Shown: one piece after another, positions 44,568 to 54,687 of the stretch
Position numbering within the stretch: the stretch's first letter is position 1
How the letters are laid out: every line of letters starts with the position of its first letter
NCBI GenBank assembly: GCA_021851325.1
Contig: JAJZDZ010000006.1
Span: 62,001 to 126,000, forward strand
DNA: 64,000 nucleotides
From: Pseudomonadota bacterium
Lineage (GTDB): Bacteria; Pseudomonadota; Alphaproteobacteria; Micropepsales; Micropepsaceae
Direction of reading: 5' to 3'
Position numbers and translations under genes: made by a program
Notes under the pieces: model-generated
Told to the model about the DNA's origin: nothing
What the model saw: only the letters and a program-made list of their open reading frames with translations
Databases searched by the model: none

Positions 44568-45833
44568 ATGAGTAGCCATCCCCAGTGGTATGACAGCGGC
44601 CTTGGCCATATCTGGTTGCCCTACACCCAGATGAAGACGATGCGCCCGCCACTTGCGGCAGTGCGCACTTACGGCTCGCGAATCGTTCTTGCCGATGGCC
44701 GGGAACTCGTCGACGGGGTGGGCTCGTGGTGGACCGCCTGTCACGGGTACAGCCATCCCCATATTGCGGAGAAACTCAGGCAGCAGCTCAACCGCATGCC
44801 ACATGTCATGCTGGGCGGGCTCGTGCATGAACCCGCACTGCGACTGGCTGAGCGTCTGTGTGCACTCCTGCCTCCCCCGCTGACGCGGGTATTCTTTTCC
44901 GATTCGGGCTCCGTGGCCGTTGAGGTCGCGATGAAGATGGCCCTGCAATATCATCTGAACGCAGGAACGAAGGGGCGCACCAAATTCGTCGCTTTCAGGG
45001 GTGGCTATCACGGTGACACCCTGGGCGCGATGGCGGTCTGCGACCCCGAAGAGGGCATGCATGCCCTGTTTTCGGGCATTCTTAACCAGCATTTCATTGT
45101 TGACCTGCCCCGTGATGAACAAACCGCGGCACAGTTTGAGGCCGTGATTGCCCAGCACGCCGACGAGATTGCCGCCATCATCGTCGAACCCTTGGTACAG
45201 GGCGCGGGCGGAATGCTGTTCCACGATGAGCAATGCCTGATACGCATCCGCGATGTCGCCAGGCGCCATCAGGTTCTCCTCATTGCCGACGAGATCTTTA
45301 CCGGATTTGGCCGCACCGGACCGATGTTCGCCTGCGACGTCTGCGATGTCGTGCCGGACATCATGACTCTGGGAAAGGGACTTTCGGGCGGCACCCTGCC
45401 CCTGGCCGCCACAGTGGCGAGTTCGGAAGTCTTCACCAGCTTCTGGTCAGATGATCCAGGCCAGGCGCTGATGCATGGCCCGACCTTCATGGGCAATGCC
45501 CTGGCCTGTGCCGCCGCCAATGCCTCGCTTGATCTGTTCGAGGTAGAACCCCGTCTCGTTCAGGGTGCAGAGGCAGGCAAGACCATGGCGCACATGCTCG
45601 GCCACGCTCTCACCCTTCCTGGGGTTGTCGATGTCCGCGTACGCGGATGCATCGGAGTTGTCGAGCTTGAGAGGATTGAAGACCTCAATGCCCTGAAGCA
45701 CGCCTTCGTTGATGAAGGCGTGTTTGTTCGGCCATTTCGCAATATTGTGTATCTGACCCCGGCGCTGAATATCGCCCCGGACGATCTGGAAAAACTCTGC
45801 ACGGCCATTTTGGCCGTGCTCAGGCGGCGTTAG
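44568..45833 (+). CDS. bioA: Adenosylmethionine-8-amino-7-oxononanoate aminotransferase
   Basis: 421 residues, class III PLP aminotransferase. HIWLPYTQMKTMRPPLAAVR, the FRGGYHGDTLGAMAVC block, ADEIFTGFGRTGPMFACD, and the PLP Lys in TLGKGLSGGTLPLAATV match BioA. It makes 7,8-diaminopelargonate from the bioF product with SAM as amino donor. Together with bioF, D and B it completes the late pathway; no bioC/bioH-type gene is here. Confidence 0.96.
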   Translation: MSSHPQWYDSGLGHIWLPYTQMKTMRPPLAAVRTYGSRIVLADGRELVDGVGSWWTACHGYSHPHIAEKLRQQLNRMPHVMLGGLVHEPALRLAERLCALLPPPLTRVFFSDSGSVAVEVAMKMALQYHLNAGTKGRTKFVAFRGGYHGDTLGAMAVCDPEEGMHALFSGILNQHFIVDLPRDEQTAAQFEAVIAQHADEIAAIIVEPLVQGAGGMLFHDEQCLIRIRDVARRHQVLLIADEIFTGFGRTGPMFACDVCDVVPDIMTLGKGLSGGTLPLAATVASSEVFTSFWSDDPGQALMHGPTFMGNALACAAANASLDLFEVEPRLVQGAEAGKTMAHMLGHALTLPGVVDVRVRGCIGVVELERIEDLNALKHAFVDEGVFVRPFRNIVYLTPALNIAPDDLEKLCTAILAVLRRR

Positions 45834-45935
45834 ACTGGCGGCCTGCGGCCAACCTCGCAAGATTGCATTGACAGAAGTTAGGACGAACTGACGCGACCAC
45901 GATATCCCTGATGGCGGAGCAAGCACATCTTCGTG

Positions 45936-46385
45936 TCAGGATTGTTCCTGACCCAGGCGGGCCACGACGCGCCGGCGCGCTTCGGTGCGCGTGATGTCGT
46001 CCACGTAAATCAGACCGGCGACCTTTCTGATCAGTGCGTCCTCTTCAGGCTCGAGTACACCGTCGGCGTAAACCACTTCCCACAGCATCTCGATGACCAG
46101 GGCGCGCTCGCCAGGCGTCATCTGCTCGAAGATGGCATGCGTGTAAGGCTGCAACTGTACCAGATCGCGCTGCTTTTCCTCTGCACGGGCAAGCAGGCTT
46201 GCGCATTCGTCCGGCGCCATCCCGAAGCATTGCCCCAGAAGACTTTGGATCATGACGCGTTCGTGATCGGCAAAGTGGTCGGACCGGCTCGCTGCCTCGA
46301 CAAGCAGCGTTGCCACCGCCAGCCGTGGATCAGGCGCCTTTGGCACCTGATCCGCACCAAGAAAATGCATCAACTGCTCGAACAT
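45936..46385 (-). CDS. TerB-family protein
   Basis: 149 residues, an all-helical TerB domain: AVATLLVEAASRSDHFADHE, then RALVIEMLWEVVYADGVLEP, EEDALIRKVAGLIYVDD with acidic repeats like a metal-binding DxxxxxxE pair. Linked to tellurite resistance in plasmid systems, but in proteobacterial chromosomes of uncertain role. Solitary. It converges with bioA. Confidence 0.88.
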   Translation of the reverse strand: MFEQLMHFLGADQVPKAPDPRLAVATLLVEAASRSDHFADHERVMIQSLLGQCFGMAPDECASLLARAEEKQRDLVQLQPYTHAIFEQMTPGERALVIEMLWEVVYADGVLEPEEDALIRKVAGLIYVDDITRTEARRRVVARLGQEQS

Positions 46386-46438
46386 ACGTCGCGATAGACC
46401 CTACTTACCTGACCGGAAACGTCTGGGCACAACAGGTG

Positions 46439-47821
46439 CTAGTGCGTCGTCTCCGGCAGTTTGGTTACGAAAGAGCCGGCGGGGCCGGGAAACTCTACCG
46501 GACTGGCATAGCCGGCTTTCGAAACCGAGGAAACACCGAAGAACCAGTCGTCGATTGTAATATTTTTTAACGTCAGGCTGGTTGCTTTGCCCGCGTTGCG
46601 ATGATGGGTCCAGTAAGGCGCAATGGTATTGCGCCACCACACTTCATAGGACGCAGCACCAGGAGCCCTGGACCAGCTGACCACCGTGTTATGGCTGACT
46701 GCACCTTTGATCGACAGATGGCGGGGCGGTGGCGGAGCCATGGCCAGCGCCGCCATGGTTAGAATGTTCAACGTCGTCACGCGCGCCAAATAGGGAAAAT
46801 CAATAAAGCGCTCGAGGTCACCGTACTGGATGCCGTTCTGGAAACGCACGTCCTGGTGTTCATGGTCATAGTTTTCGATAGCCTCGGTGAACCGTACCGC
46901 AGGAAACCCGGCCGCGAGCATGGCAACCTGGTCGCCACCGCGCGAATAACGGTCCGTGCGATAGATCATGTGTGCGGAAAATCCCGGCATGTAAGCCTGT
47001 GCCAGGCCTGCGACATAGCGGTCTAGTTCCCGCGAGGGGCTATCCACCTCGCCCCCATTGTAGCGCCGTATTGCTGCCTGTGCCGGTGTCTCCGTCGACT
47101 TGGTGCCTTCCGAGAACACCCGGACATAATTGGTGATGCGCTGACCGTTATCCCCCAAGGTGCCGCCGATGATGTCGTTGTTGAGGTCCGCTTCAACCTG
47201 CCAGTGCTGGGCAAGCGCGTATTTGGCCAGAAGTTTGCCGCCATAGAGATCCTGCTCCTCGCCCGAAAGCACCGCAAAAACCAGTGTCGCCGGAAACCGG
47301 TGCTGGGAGAGCACCTTCGCGGCCTCGATAACCGCGGTACTGCCCGAACCATCGTCATCAGCACCTGGAGCATTGGAGGTGGCATTCATGACATTGGTAA
47401 CGCGGCTATCGAGATGGCCGGAGATCACGATGACCCGTGACGGATCAGTGGTGCCAGGCAGCACTGCGAGCACATCCTTGATCTCGGTCGGCTTGGGAAT
47501 CCGGGGGCCGGTGACAACATCGGTCGGCGTCTCGATCTTCAGGCAGCCGCCGCACTGCTTGGATATCTGCGCGAAATGCGCTTCGACCCAGCGCCGCGCG
47601 GCACCGATCCCGCGTACCGGCGAGGTGGTGGTGGAGAGCGTATGCCTGGTACCAAAGGAGACCAACTTGGTCAGAACAAGCTTGAGATCCGCGGGCTTAA
47701 CGGCATGGGCCAAAGTCGCGAGCAGGCGGTGATCCTGCAATGGCGGCGTGGGCGTGACCTGCGCCTGGGCCATTGTCACCGCAGAAAGGGCAACCAGCCC
47801 TGCCATCCATGCCCGCTTCAT
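46439..47821 (-). CDS. M28-family exported metallopeptidase
   Basis: 460 residues with a signal peptide (MKRAWMAGLVALSAVTMAQA). The zinc ligands are in VIVISGHLDSRV (His, Asp), APGADDDGSGS (Asp), LSGEEQDLYGGKLLA (Glu-Glu), and YDHEHQDVRFQNGIQY (His late). A C-terminal fibronectin-III-like domain (VVSWSRAPGAASYEVWWR) follows. It is an aminopeptidase or glutaminyl-cyclase-like enzyme of the periplasm. GGAGG is 6 bases before ATG 47821; a longer start at 47878 would bury the signal. Confidence 0.92.
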   Translation of the reverse strand: MKRAWMAGLVALSAVTMAQAQVTPTPPLQDHRLLATLAHAVKPADLKLVLTKLVSFGTRHTLSTTTSPVRGIGAARRWVEAHFAQISKQCGGCLKIETPTDVVTGPRIPKPTEIKDVLAVLPGTTDPSRVIVISGHLDSRVTNVMNATSNAPGADDDGSGSTAVIEAAKVLSQHRFPATLVFAVLSGEEQDLYGGKLLAKYALAQHWQVEADLNNDIIGGTLGDNGQRITNYVRVFSEGTKSTETPAQAAIRRYNGGEVDSPSRELDRYVAGLAQAYMPGFSAHMIYRTDRYSRGGDQVAMLAAGFPAVRFTEAIENYDHEHQDVRFQNGIQYGDLERFIDFPYLARVTTLNILTMAALAMAPPPPRHLSIKGAVSHNTVVSWSRAPGAASYEVWWRNTIAPYWTHHRNAGKATSLTLKNITIDDWFFGVSSVSKAGYASPVEFPGPAGSFVTKLPETTH

Positions 47822-48111
47822 CCCGTCCTCCCCCGTTGGAACCCTTGGACAGTGGCGCGCCGCAAGGGTGTCCGGCAAGTCACAGATGCTCGATTATGAC
47901 AACGCATCCACGGTGTTTGAGGGGAGGCAATCCTGGCTGGCTGCGCCCTCTCCACCAGCCGAGGTGAGCACAAGACCTTGTCCAGGCGGCTGGCAGGGGG
48001 GCCAGATGCCCCGGGCGGATGGGACGGCCCCACCGCGTGCCTCGCGGCGGCCTTTCCTTCGCGGGCCTATGGGTTTATGAGCCCCTCGCTGCCGCAACCC
48101 TCGAGTCGACC

Positions 48112-49710
48112 ATGACCCTGCGCCCCATTCGCCGCGCTCTGCTCTCTGTTTCCGACAAGACCGGCCTTGCCGAATTTGCCCAAGGCCTTGCCCGCCATGG
48201 TGTTGAGCTGATCTCCACCGGCGGCACTGCCAAGAGCCTGAGGGATGCGGGCCTCAAGGTGCGCGATGTGGCCGAAGTAACGGGATTCCCCGAAATGATG
48301 GATGGCCGGGTCAAGACCCTGCATCCCAAGATTCACGGCGGATTTTTGGCCCTGCGTGACAAGCCTGACCACGCTGCGGCGATGCAGGAACACGGCATCG
48401 AGGGTATCGATCTGCTCGTCTGCAACCTTTACCCCTTTGAAGCCACGGTCGCCAAAGGTGCTTCCTATGAGGAGACCATCGAGAACATTGACATCGGCGG
48501 CCCTGCCATGACCCGTTCGGCGGCAAAGAACCATACCTGGCTGACCGTGGTCGTCGACACCGAGGACTACCCCCGGGTGCTGGCGGAAATGGAGGCCCAT
48601 CACGGTGCCACCACCTATGGCCTGCGGCGCAAGCTGGCGCAGATCGCCTACGCCCGCACCGCGGCCTATGATGCAGCGGTTTCCGGCTGGTTGGCGGGGC
48701 AACTCGAGCTGGGGGGGGATGAGGAGCCGCCGCGGCGACGCAGCCTCGCTGGACATCTCAAACAATCCCTGCGCTATGGTGAGAACCCGCACCAGCGCGC
48801 CGCTTTCTATGTAACCGGCGAAGCCCGTTTTGGCGTCTCCACGGCCCGCCAGCTTCAGGGCAAGGAGCTCTCCTACAACAATATCAACGACACTGACGCA
48901 GCCTATGAGCTTGTCAGCGAGTTTGATCCGCGCGAGGCCGCAGCCTGCGCCATCATCAAGCACGCCAATCCCTGTGGCGTGGCAGTGGCCGCAACCCTAA
49001 AGGACGCCTATGTCAAAGCGCTGGCATGCGACCCGGTCAGCGCCTTCGGCGGCATTCTTGCCTTTAATCGCAAACTCGATGCCGTGACGGCCGAGGAAAT
49101 TTCCAAGCTGTTCACCGAGGTGATCATCGCGCCAGATGCAGACCCCGAAGCCCAACGCATTCTGTCCGCCAAGAAGAACTTACGGCTGCTGATCGCAGGT
49201 GGCCTCCCGGATCCGCGGAACGGTGGCGCCAGCTTTCGCAGTGTGGCGGGCGGCTTCCTCGTGCAGACCCGCGATCACGCCCATATCGGGCGGCAGGATT
49301 TGCGTATCGTCACCAAACGCCAGCCTTCCGAGCAGGAAATCGCCGACATGCTGTTTGCCTTCACCGTGGCCAAGCACGTCAAATCCAATACCATCGTTTA
49401 CGTCAAGGACGGCCAGACCGCGGGCATCGGCGCCGGTCAGATGAGCCGTGTCGATGCCGCACGCATTGCCTTCATCAAGGCACAGGATGCAGCCAAAGCT
49501 GCAGGCTGGCCCGCGCCGCTGACCCATGGCTCCGCGGCAGCCTCGGATGCATTCTTCCCCTTCCCGGATGGACTTCTGGCTGTCGCCGAAGCTGGCGCAA
49601 CAGCAGTGATCCAGCCCGGCGGCTCAATCAATGACAGCAAGGTGATTGCAGCGGCCGACGACGCCGGCCTCGCCATGGCCTTTACCGGGATTCGGCACTT
49701 CCGCCACTAA
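48112..49710 (+). CDS. purH: Bifunctional AICAR transformylase/IMP cyclohydrolase
   Basis: 532 residues, standard. The N-terminal MGS-like IMP cyclohydrolase ([42 protein letters not shown]) is joined to the AICAR transformylase ([56 protein letters not shown]). It makes the last two steps to IMP. Start at ATG 48112 by family length; SD is poor. No ZTP riboswitch was recognised upstream. Confidence 0.96.
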   Translation: MTLRPIRRALLSVSDKTGLAEFAQGLARHGVELISTGGTAKSLRDAGLKVRDVAEVTGFPEMMDGRVKTLHPKIHGGFLALRDKPDHAAAMQEHGIEGIDLLVCNLYPFEATVAKGASYEETIENIDIGGPAMTRSAAKNHTWLTVVVDTEDYPRVLAEMEAHHGATTYGLRRKLAQIAYARTAAYDAAVSGWLAGQLELGGDEEPPRRRSLAGHLKQSLRYGENPHQRAAFYVTGEARFGVSTARQLQGKELSYNNINDTDAAYELVSEFDPREAAACAIIKHANPCGVAVAATLKDAYVKALACDPVSAFGGILAFNRKLDAVTAEEISKLFTEVIIAPDADPEAQRILSAKKNLRLLIAGGLPDPRNGGASFRSVAGGFLVQTRDHAHIGRQDLRIVTKRQPSEQEIADMLFAFTVAKHVKSNTIVYVKDGQTAGIGAGQMSRVDAARIAFIKAQDAAKAAGWPAPLTHGSAAASDAFFPFPDGLLAVAEAGATAVIQPGGSINDSKVIAAADDAGLAMAFTGIRHFRH

Positions 49711-49727
49711 CGGGCCGCGGATCAGCC

Positions 49728-51236
49728 TCAGACCGCCTCGGCGCGGCTCTCTCTGACGCTGACTACCAGCCATATAAGGCCGATCACCAGAAAGAATGCG
49801 ATCGCAAGCATTCCACCGCGCTGACTGTGGGTGGTGACAGTCAGGATCGATACGCCAAGCGGCGCAAGAAAGGTGGTTGATGTTCCTGACAGCGAGAAAA
49901 TCCCGAAGAACTCGCCCATGCGCTCGGGAGGCGCAATACGTGCCAGCATGGTCCGCGAGCTGGCATAGGCCGCGGTGATGCAGGTTGCACCGATGTTGAG
50001 CACCGCCAGAAAGATCAGCTCGGGAGGTGTGTTGAAGATGGGAAAGCGCCAGAGCGGCGGGGTGTGCAGGTTGTAGTGTATGAACCAGAAGATGCGGTCC
50101 GGGCCCATGGTCAGGCTGAGCAGCGATGCGACGATGGTTCCACTCAGGCTGATGATCAAAGTTGGCTTGGAGCCGATGCGATCGTCCAGCCAACCGCCCA
50201 AAAATCCTCCCATCACGGCGAATACCGAAAGTTCAAGGCCATAGAACGCCATCTGTACGGCGCCCCAGTGGAACGTGCCTGCAGCATAGATACCGCTGAA
50301 CGTGAGTACCCCGGTCATGCCATCATTGAAGACGGCGCGGGATCCAAGATAATGCGCGACGTTTCGGTAGTGTGAGAGGCTGCGCAGGGTACGCAGCACC
50401 GAACGCACGCCCTGGCGCACCGCCCCTAAAAGTCCGAGACGCAGGCTGGGCTGGTCGGGTGTGAAGAGAAAAAGCGGCACGCTGAAGACCGCCAACCACA
50501 CTGCAGCCAAAGGTCCCGCCAGACGTTCCGGTTCATGCAGAGCCTGACTGATGCCGAACAGGGGGTGAGCCGGAACAATGGCCCAGTGCACCCGCCCAGG
50601 AAGCGACAGCGCGATTAGCATGAAGCCAAGCAAGAGAATGCCCGCGACATTGCCGAGGGCAAGACCAAGGCCGGACAGGCTGCCAACCCGTTCGGTGGGA
50701 GCGATCGCCGGCAGCATCGAATTGTGGAAGACCGCGGAGAATTCATACGAGATATTGGTCAGAGCGACCGCCGCACCAATGGCAATGATGAGTCCGGTAC
50801 TGGCATGGGGCAAAGCGTTCCAGAGCAGCAGCATGCCCAGAACCATAAGTACGGTATAAAGCAGCAGCCAGGGCTTGCGTCGTCCGCCGGCATCGGCAAC
50901 CGCACCCAGAAACGGGGCAAGAACGGCGATGATGAAACCCCCGGAAGATGCAATGTCACCCCAGATGGCCTGGCCGCGGATCGGATCACCGACCACCACG
51001 GTCGAAAAATAGGGGGCGAAGATATAAATTGTGATCAGCAACACGTAGGGGTTGCGGGCCCATTCATACATGGCCCAGGAGATCTGCCCGAGCAGACTGG
51101 CCACTGGCTGTCCCGTCGTCGACACCCCCTCGGGAGGGGTCAGCAGCCGGGACAGGAGGCGGCCTGCTGCAACCTCGCCGCCGAGATAGGTTTCTTCTGG
51201 AACAATGGGAGAGCGGTCCTGCGGTTCATGATCCAT
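49728..51236 (-). CDS. MFS transporter, UMF1/Atg22-like
   Basis: 502 residues, about 12 membrane helices. The opening ISWAMYEWARNPYVLLITIY and GDIASSGGFIIAVLAPFLGA VADAGGRRKP are the UMF1/Atg22-like MFS signature. C-terminal helices end in LVVSVRESRAEA. Substrate unknown. Its ATG lies inside the end of the SH3 gene (11-base overlap), so they are coupled. SD is weak. Confidence 0.85.
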   Translation of the reverse strand: MDHEPQDRSPIVPEETYLGGEVAAGRLLSRLLTPPEGVSTTGQPVASLLGQISWAMYEWARNPYVLLITIYIFAPYFSTVVVGDPIRGQAIWGDIASSGGFIIAVLAPFLGAVADAGGRRKPWLLLYTVLMVLGMLLLWNALPHASTGLIIAIGAAVALTNISYEFSAVFHNSMLPAIAPTERVGSLSGLGLALGNVAGILLLGFMLIALSLPGRVHWAIVPAHPLFGISQALHEPERLAGPLAAVWLAVFSVPLFLFTPDQPSLRLGLLGAVRQGVRSVLRTLRSLSHYRNVAHYLGSRAVFNDGMTGVLTFSGIYAAGTFHWGAVQMAFYGLELSVFAVMGGFLGGWLDDRIGSKPTLIISLSGTIVASLLSLTMGPDRIFWFIHYNLHTPPLWRFPIFNTPPELIFLAVLNIGATCITAAYASSRTMLARIAPPERMGEFFGIFSLSGTSTTFLAPLGVSILTVTTHSQRGGMLAIAFFLVIGLIWLVVSVRESRAEAV

Positions 51237-51714
51237 CCTGCGCAAGCGATGCTCCCCAGATCCTCGTCTTGTTAATCCAGCCAGAGTGACCATCAACGCT
51301 GACGTCGCAGACCTCTGCCTTACAGCGACGGAGCTGCGCAATGACACCCGGCGCCGCCAGTGCCACCACGGACGCGCCGGAGGCAGAGCTTTCCCGCAAG
51401 GGTGCGTCACGGCCACCCGTGACCAGAACGGTACGATGGGATGACAGCATGGCGACATGCACCCAGCCTACGGTGCCATCCGAAAACCGTACCTTACGCC
51501 AGACATCGTATTGGGCGGTGATGATGACCGGCAAGCCTTTGCGGTGGTAGACCCACAGAATGCGATAATCGTAGCCCGGACCCTGACGTAAGAACACCTT
51601 GTCAGAGGACAGGCTGGCAAAACGGGGAAGCTTTTCCGGCTGGCTCTGGGCGCGGGCAGCGCCCCAGAGCAGGGGCAGGACGAGGGCAAACATGGCGAGG
51701 CGATAGGTGGTCAT
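51226..51714 (-). CDS. Exported SH3-domain protein
   Basis: 162 residues, a signal peptide (..LLWGAARAQS) then an SH3-like fold: DKVFLRQGPGYDYRILWVYH, and a second part DAPLRESSASGASVVALAAP, CDVSVDGHSGWINKTRIWG, with SH3b features. It probably binds cell-wall or protein ligands in the periplasm. Often found beside a D-glycerate-type dehydrogenase, here divergent with 149 bases between. Start by signal peptide; TTG 51750 is also in frame. Confidence 0.85.
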   Translation of the reverse strand: MTTYRLAMFALVLPLLWGAARAQSQPEKLPRFASLSSDKVFLRQGPGYDYRILWVYHRKGLPVIITAQYDVWRKVRFSDGTVGWVHVAMLSSHRTVLVTGGRDAPLRESSASGASVVALAAPGVIAQLRRCKAEVCDVSVDGHSGWINKTRIWGASLAQDGS

Positions 51715-51863
51715 GGATGCGAACCTGCCAAGACCCGCGGCTGTGAGCAAGACAACGTTATGTCACCAATCGCTTGCTTTACGTTAGGATTGCCCGCCAC
51801 AGTAGACATGGAAGACCCTAACCGCGCCCCGGGCGCCCTCTAAGCCGGAGTTTCAAACCGTCC

Positions 51864-52850
51864 ATGCCCGCGACCAAGCCGCTCGTGATCGTAACCCGCA
51901 AGCTGCCGGATGCGATCGAAACGCGCATGCGCGAACTGTTCGATACCCAGTTAAATCTTGAAGACCGGCCAATGGACGAGGCCGCGCTGATCGACGCGCT
52001 CCAGCGAGCCGACGTGCTGGTACCGACAGTTACCGACCGCATAGATGCCAAGGTCCTGATGCGCGCCGGCCCCCGCCTGAAACTGATCGCCAATTTCGGC
52101 ACCGGCGTCGACAATATCGATGTCAAGACCGCGCTCGAGCGGGGAATCACCGTGACCAATACGCCGGGCGTCCTCACTGAAGATACTGCCGACATGACCA
52201 TGGCGCTGATGCTGGCGGTGCCGCGCCGGCTGGTCGAAGGCGTAAAATGTCTTGAAGCGGAAGAGTTTCATGGCTGGTCACCCAACTGGATGCTGGGGCA
52301 TCGCATCTGGGGCAAGCGCCTGGGCATACTGGGCATGGGACGTATTGGCCAGGCCGTCGCGCGCCGGGCGAAAGCCTTTGGCCTCCAGATCCATTACCAC
52401 AATCGCAAACCGGTCCACCCCGATATCGAGCGCGAGCTGGAAGCGACCTATTGGGACAGTCTTGATCAGATGCTGACACGCATGGACATCGTCAGCATCA
52501 ACTGCCCCCATACCCCGGCCACCTATCATCTGCTCTCCGCCCGCCGGCTGAAACTGATGAAGCCGAGCGCCTACATCGTCAACACCGCCCGTGGCGAGGT
52601 GATTGATGAAAATGCACTGGCGCGCCAGATCGAGGCTGGCCAGCTGGCTGGAGCGGGACTTGACGTGTTCGAACATGAACCCGCCGTCAATCCGCGCCTG
52701 CTCAGACTGAAAAATGTCGTGCTGCTGCCCCATATGGGATCGGCGACCCTCGAAGGACGCATCGATATGGGGGAGAAAGTCATCATTAACATCAAGACCT
52801 TCGTCGACGGTCACAAGCCGCCGGATCGGGTCATCCCGGCGATGCTGTAA
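51864..52850 (+). CDS. D-2-hydroxyacid dehydrogenase, glyoxylate/hydroxypyruvate type
   Basis: 328 residues. Rossmann fold KRLGILGMGRIGQAVARRAK in the middle, catalytic Arg in NTARGEVIDE, Glu in GLDVFEHEPAVN and His in VLLPHMGSAT. TNTPGVLTEDTADMTMAL is the typical NAD-dehydrogenase signature. It reduces hydroxypyruvate or glyoxylate with NAD(P)H. The SD is weak; ATG by family length. Confidence 0.93.
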   Translation: MPATKPLVIVTRKLPDAIETRMRELFDTQLNLEDRPMDEAALIDALQRADVLVPTVTDRIDAKVLMRAGPRLKLIANFGTGVDNIDVKTALERGITVTNTPGVLTEDTADMTMALMLAVPRRLVEGVKCLEAEEFHGWSPNWMLGHRIWGKRLGILGMGRIGQAVARRAKAFGLQIHYHNRKPVHPDIERELEATYWDSLDQMLTRMDIVSINCPHTPATYHLLSARRLKLMKPSAYIVNTARGEVIDENALARQIEAGQLAGAGLDVFEHEPAVNPRLLRLKNVVLLPHMGSATLEGRIDMGEKVIINIKTFVDGHKPPDRVIPAML

Positions 52851-52876
52851 ACGGCGGCGATGGCGCCAGGTTTGGC

Positions 52877-53626
52877 TCAGGCGTCGTACACCACCACGTT
52901 CCAGAAGCGGGCACGGTGACTGCCACTGCGCTGATAGCCGGCAGCGGCAAGCACGCGACCGATCATGAAATTGAAATAGCCATGCCCGACAAGAACGGCA
53001 GCACCGCGCGCATCGGCATGGGCCACAAGACGGGCCGCGGCGCGCTTGGCGCGGCTGTGCGCGTCCCCAGGCCCCTCGATTCCAGGATGAAAACCGACAT
53101 ACCACAGTCCGCGCGACAGAATCGCCCATTTGGGCACGCCCATGCGCAGAAACGGAATCGGTGGCGCGCCCAGCGGCGCTTCGCAGAATAAAGCCTCCTC
53201 GCACAACTGCGCTTGCGGCAACAGCCGCGCGCCGCTTTCGCGGGCCCGCGGCCGGTCCGAAGTGAAGACCCGATCCACCCCCTCCAGGTGTGACAACAGC
53301 GCGCAGAGTTCCGCGGGTGGCGTACTCTGCGGATTGAGATGGGCCTGGTCGTAGGCGTCGATATAGGCGCGAAAGTCGCGATGACCGGTACGCGGGCGCA
53401 GGTCAATATGGGGCTCGCCGTGACGGATGAGCACGATACGCCGCTGAACGGCCGAGCTGACCCTGGCGCGCGGATGGGGCAGGAAATCGTGAACCGGCAG
53501 CCCCGATAATCCCACCGAGGCTTCGTCGTCCCATGTGTCCTGCTGCGTCTCGGCGACAGGCGCAAATTTTGGCGGCAAATTAGCTGTCATATCCTCGTTG
53601 CAGCCGAGCGGCTCATATGCACTCAA
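52877..53626 (-). CDS. Histidine phosphatase family protein
   Basis: 249 residues. The phosphate-binding RHG motif is VLIRHGEPHID, the later His is in AVLVGHGYFNFMIG, and RVFTSDRPRARESG supplies the second Arg. A phosphoglycerate-mutase-like fold; likely a phosphatase of unknown substrate. The N-terminus is extended by about 60 residues before the fold. ATG 53626 or 53590 are candidate starts. Confidence 0.87.
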   Translation of the reverse strand: MSAYEPLGCNEDMTANLPPKFAPVAETQQDTWDDEASVGLSGLPVHDFLPHPRARVSSAVQRRIVLIRHGEPHIDLRPRTGHRDFRAYIDAYDQAHLNPQSTPPAELCALLSHLEGVDRVFTSDRPRARESGARLLPQAQLCEEALFCEAPLGAPPIPFLRMGVPKWAILSRGLWYVGFHPGIEGPGDAHSRAKRAAARLVAHADARGAAVLVGHGYFNFMIGRVLAAAGYQRSGSHRARFWNVVVYDA

Positions 53627-53686
53627 TGGAACAACGCGTCCCCGTACCTTCTAGCACGACCCGAACGCCAAGACAGGAGAGTGAGC

Positions 53687-54475
53687 ATGCATAGCCTCGA
53701 CGGCAAGATCGCGATCGTTACTGGCTCTGCCAGTGGCATTGGCGCAGCCACGGCCATCCGCCTGGCCGCCCGTGGCGCCCGCGTGCTTGTCAATTACTCC
53801 AAGAGTGCCACGGAGGCCGAGGAGGTGGTTGCGACAATCCGCGCTGCCGGTGGCACCGCCGAGGCGGTGCAGGCCAGTGTCGCCCACGACGCCGACTGCC
53901 GCAAACTGGTTGAAGCCGCAGTCACACGCTGGGGCGGCGTCGATATTCTCGTCAACAACGCCGGAACCACAAAGTTTGCCGCCCATCAGGATCTCGACGC
54001 CCTTTCCGCCGAGGACTTTGCCCAGATCTATGCGGTCAACACCATCGGCCCGTTCCAGATGGTGCGTGCCGCCCGCAGTGCGCTTTCAGCCCATGGCAGC
54101 GGAGCCGTCGTCAACGTGTCCTCGATTGCCGGGGTATTGGGAATTGGCTCCTCAATCGCCTATGCCGCCTCCAAAGGCGCACTCAACACCATGACCCTGT
54201 CACTGGCGCGGGCCCTGGCTCCAGCCATCCGCGTCAATGCCGTATGTCCCGGCTTCGTTGCCACTGGCTGGTTCGAAAAGCGCTTTGGCAGCGAGCAGTA
54301 CGAGGAGTTGGTGCGGCGCCAGGCCGAATCAAGTCCGTTGAAGCGGGCCGGCCGGCCGGAGGATATCGCCGATACAGTGGTGTTTCTTGCCAGCCCCGAG
54401 TCCGCAAACATCACCGGAGAATGCCTGATCAACGACTCGGGGGTTCACCTGACGCTGGCCAGCGGACGATCCTGA
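53687..54475 (+). CDS. Short-chain dehydrogenase/reductase
   Basis: 262 residues. NAD(P) motif TGSASGIGAATAIRLA (near residue 14), NNAGTTKFA, catalytic Ser in SSIAGVLGIGSS and Y-A-A-S-K in IAYAASKGALNT. Classical SDR, substrate unknown. AGGAG lies 7-8 bases before ATG 53687; GTG 53681 is too close. Confidence 0.93.
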   Translation: MHSLDGKIAIVTGSASGIGAATAIRLAARGARVLVNYSKSATEAEEVVATIRAAGGTAEAVQASVAHDADCRKLVEAAVTRWGGVDILVNNAGTTKFAAHQDLDALSAEDFAQIYAVNTIGPFQMVRAARSALSAHGSGAVVNVSSIAGVLGIGSSIAYAASKGALNTMTLSLARALAPAIRVNAVCPGFVATGWFEKRFGSEQYEELVRRQAESSPLKRAGRPEDIADTVVFLASPESANITGECLINDSGVHLTLASGRS

Positions 54476-54687
54476 TGCCTGTTGTGCGGGCAATTGCCCA
54501 GCCGCTGGCCATACTCGGCGCACCATTAATGACACGCTGCGGCTAAACTGAGAGATCCGGGTCAGGAACGGACAGTCTCCCGGGCCAGAGCACTTGCCAG
54601 CTCCCCGATGCTTCGGAACCATGGTCATGCTGCAGCGCAAAATTGCGCTTGCAGCGGTGACCAAGATCAGGCTGAAGGAGTTCTGTC

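Noticed and set aside
47822-48111. Possible ZTP riboswitch before purH
   Set aside because: The pfl consensus elements could not be found in the 290-base region.
52278-53204. Long minus-strand ORF opposite the D-2-hydroxyacid dehydrogenase
   Set aside because: Antisense shadow of a well-defined gene, no recognisable motif.
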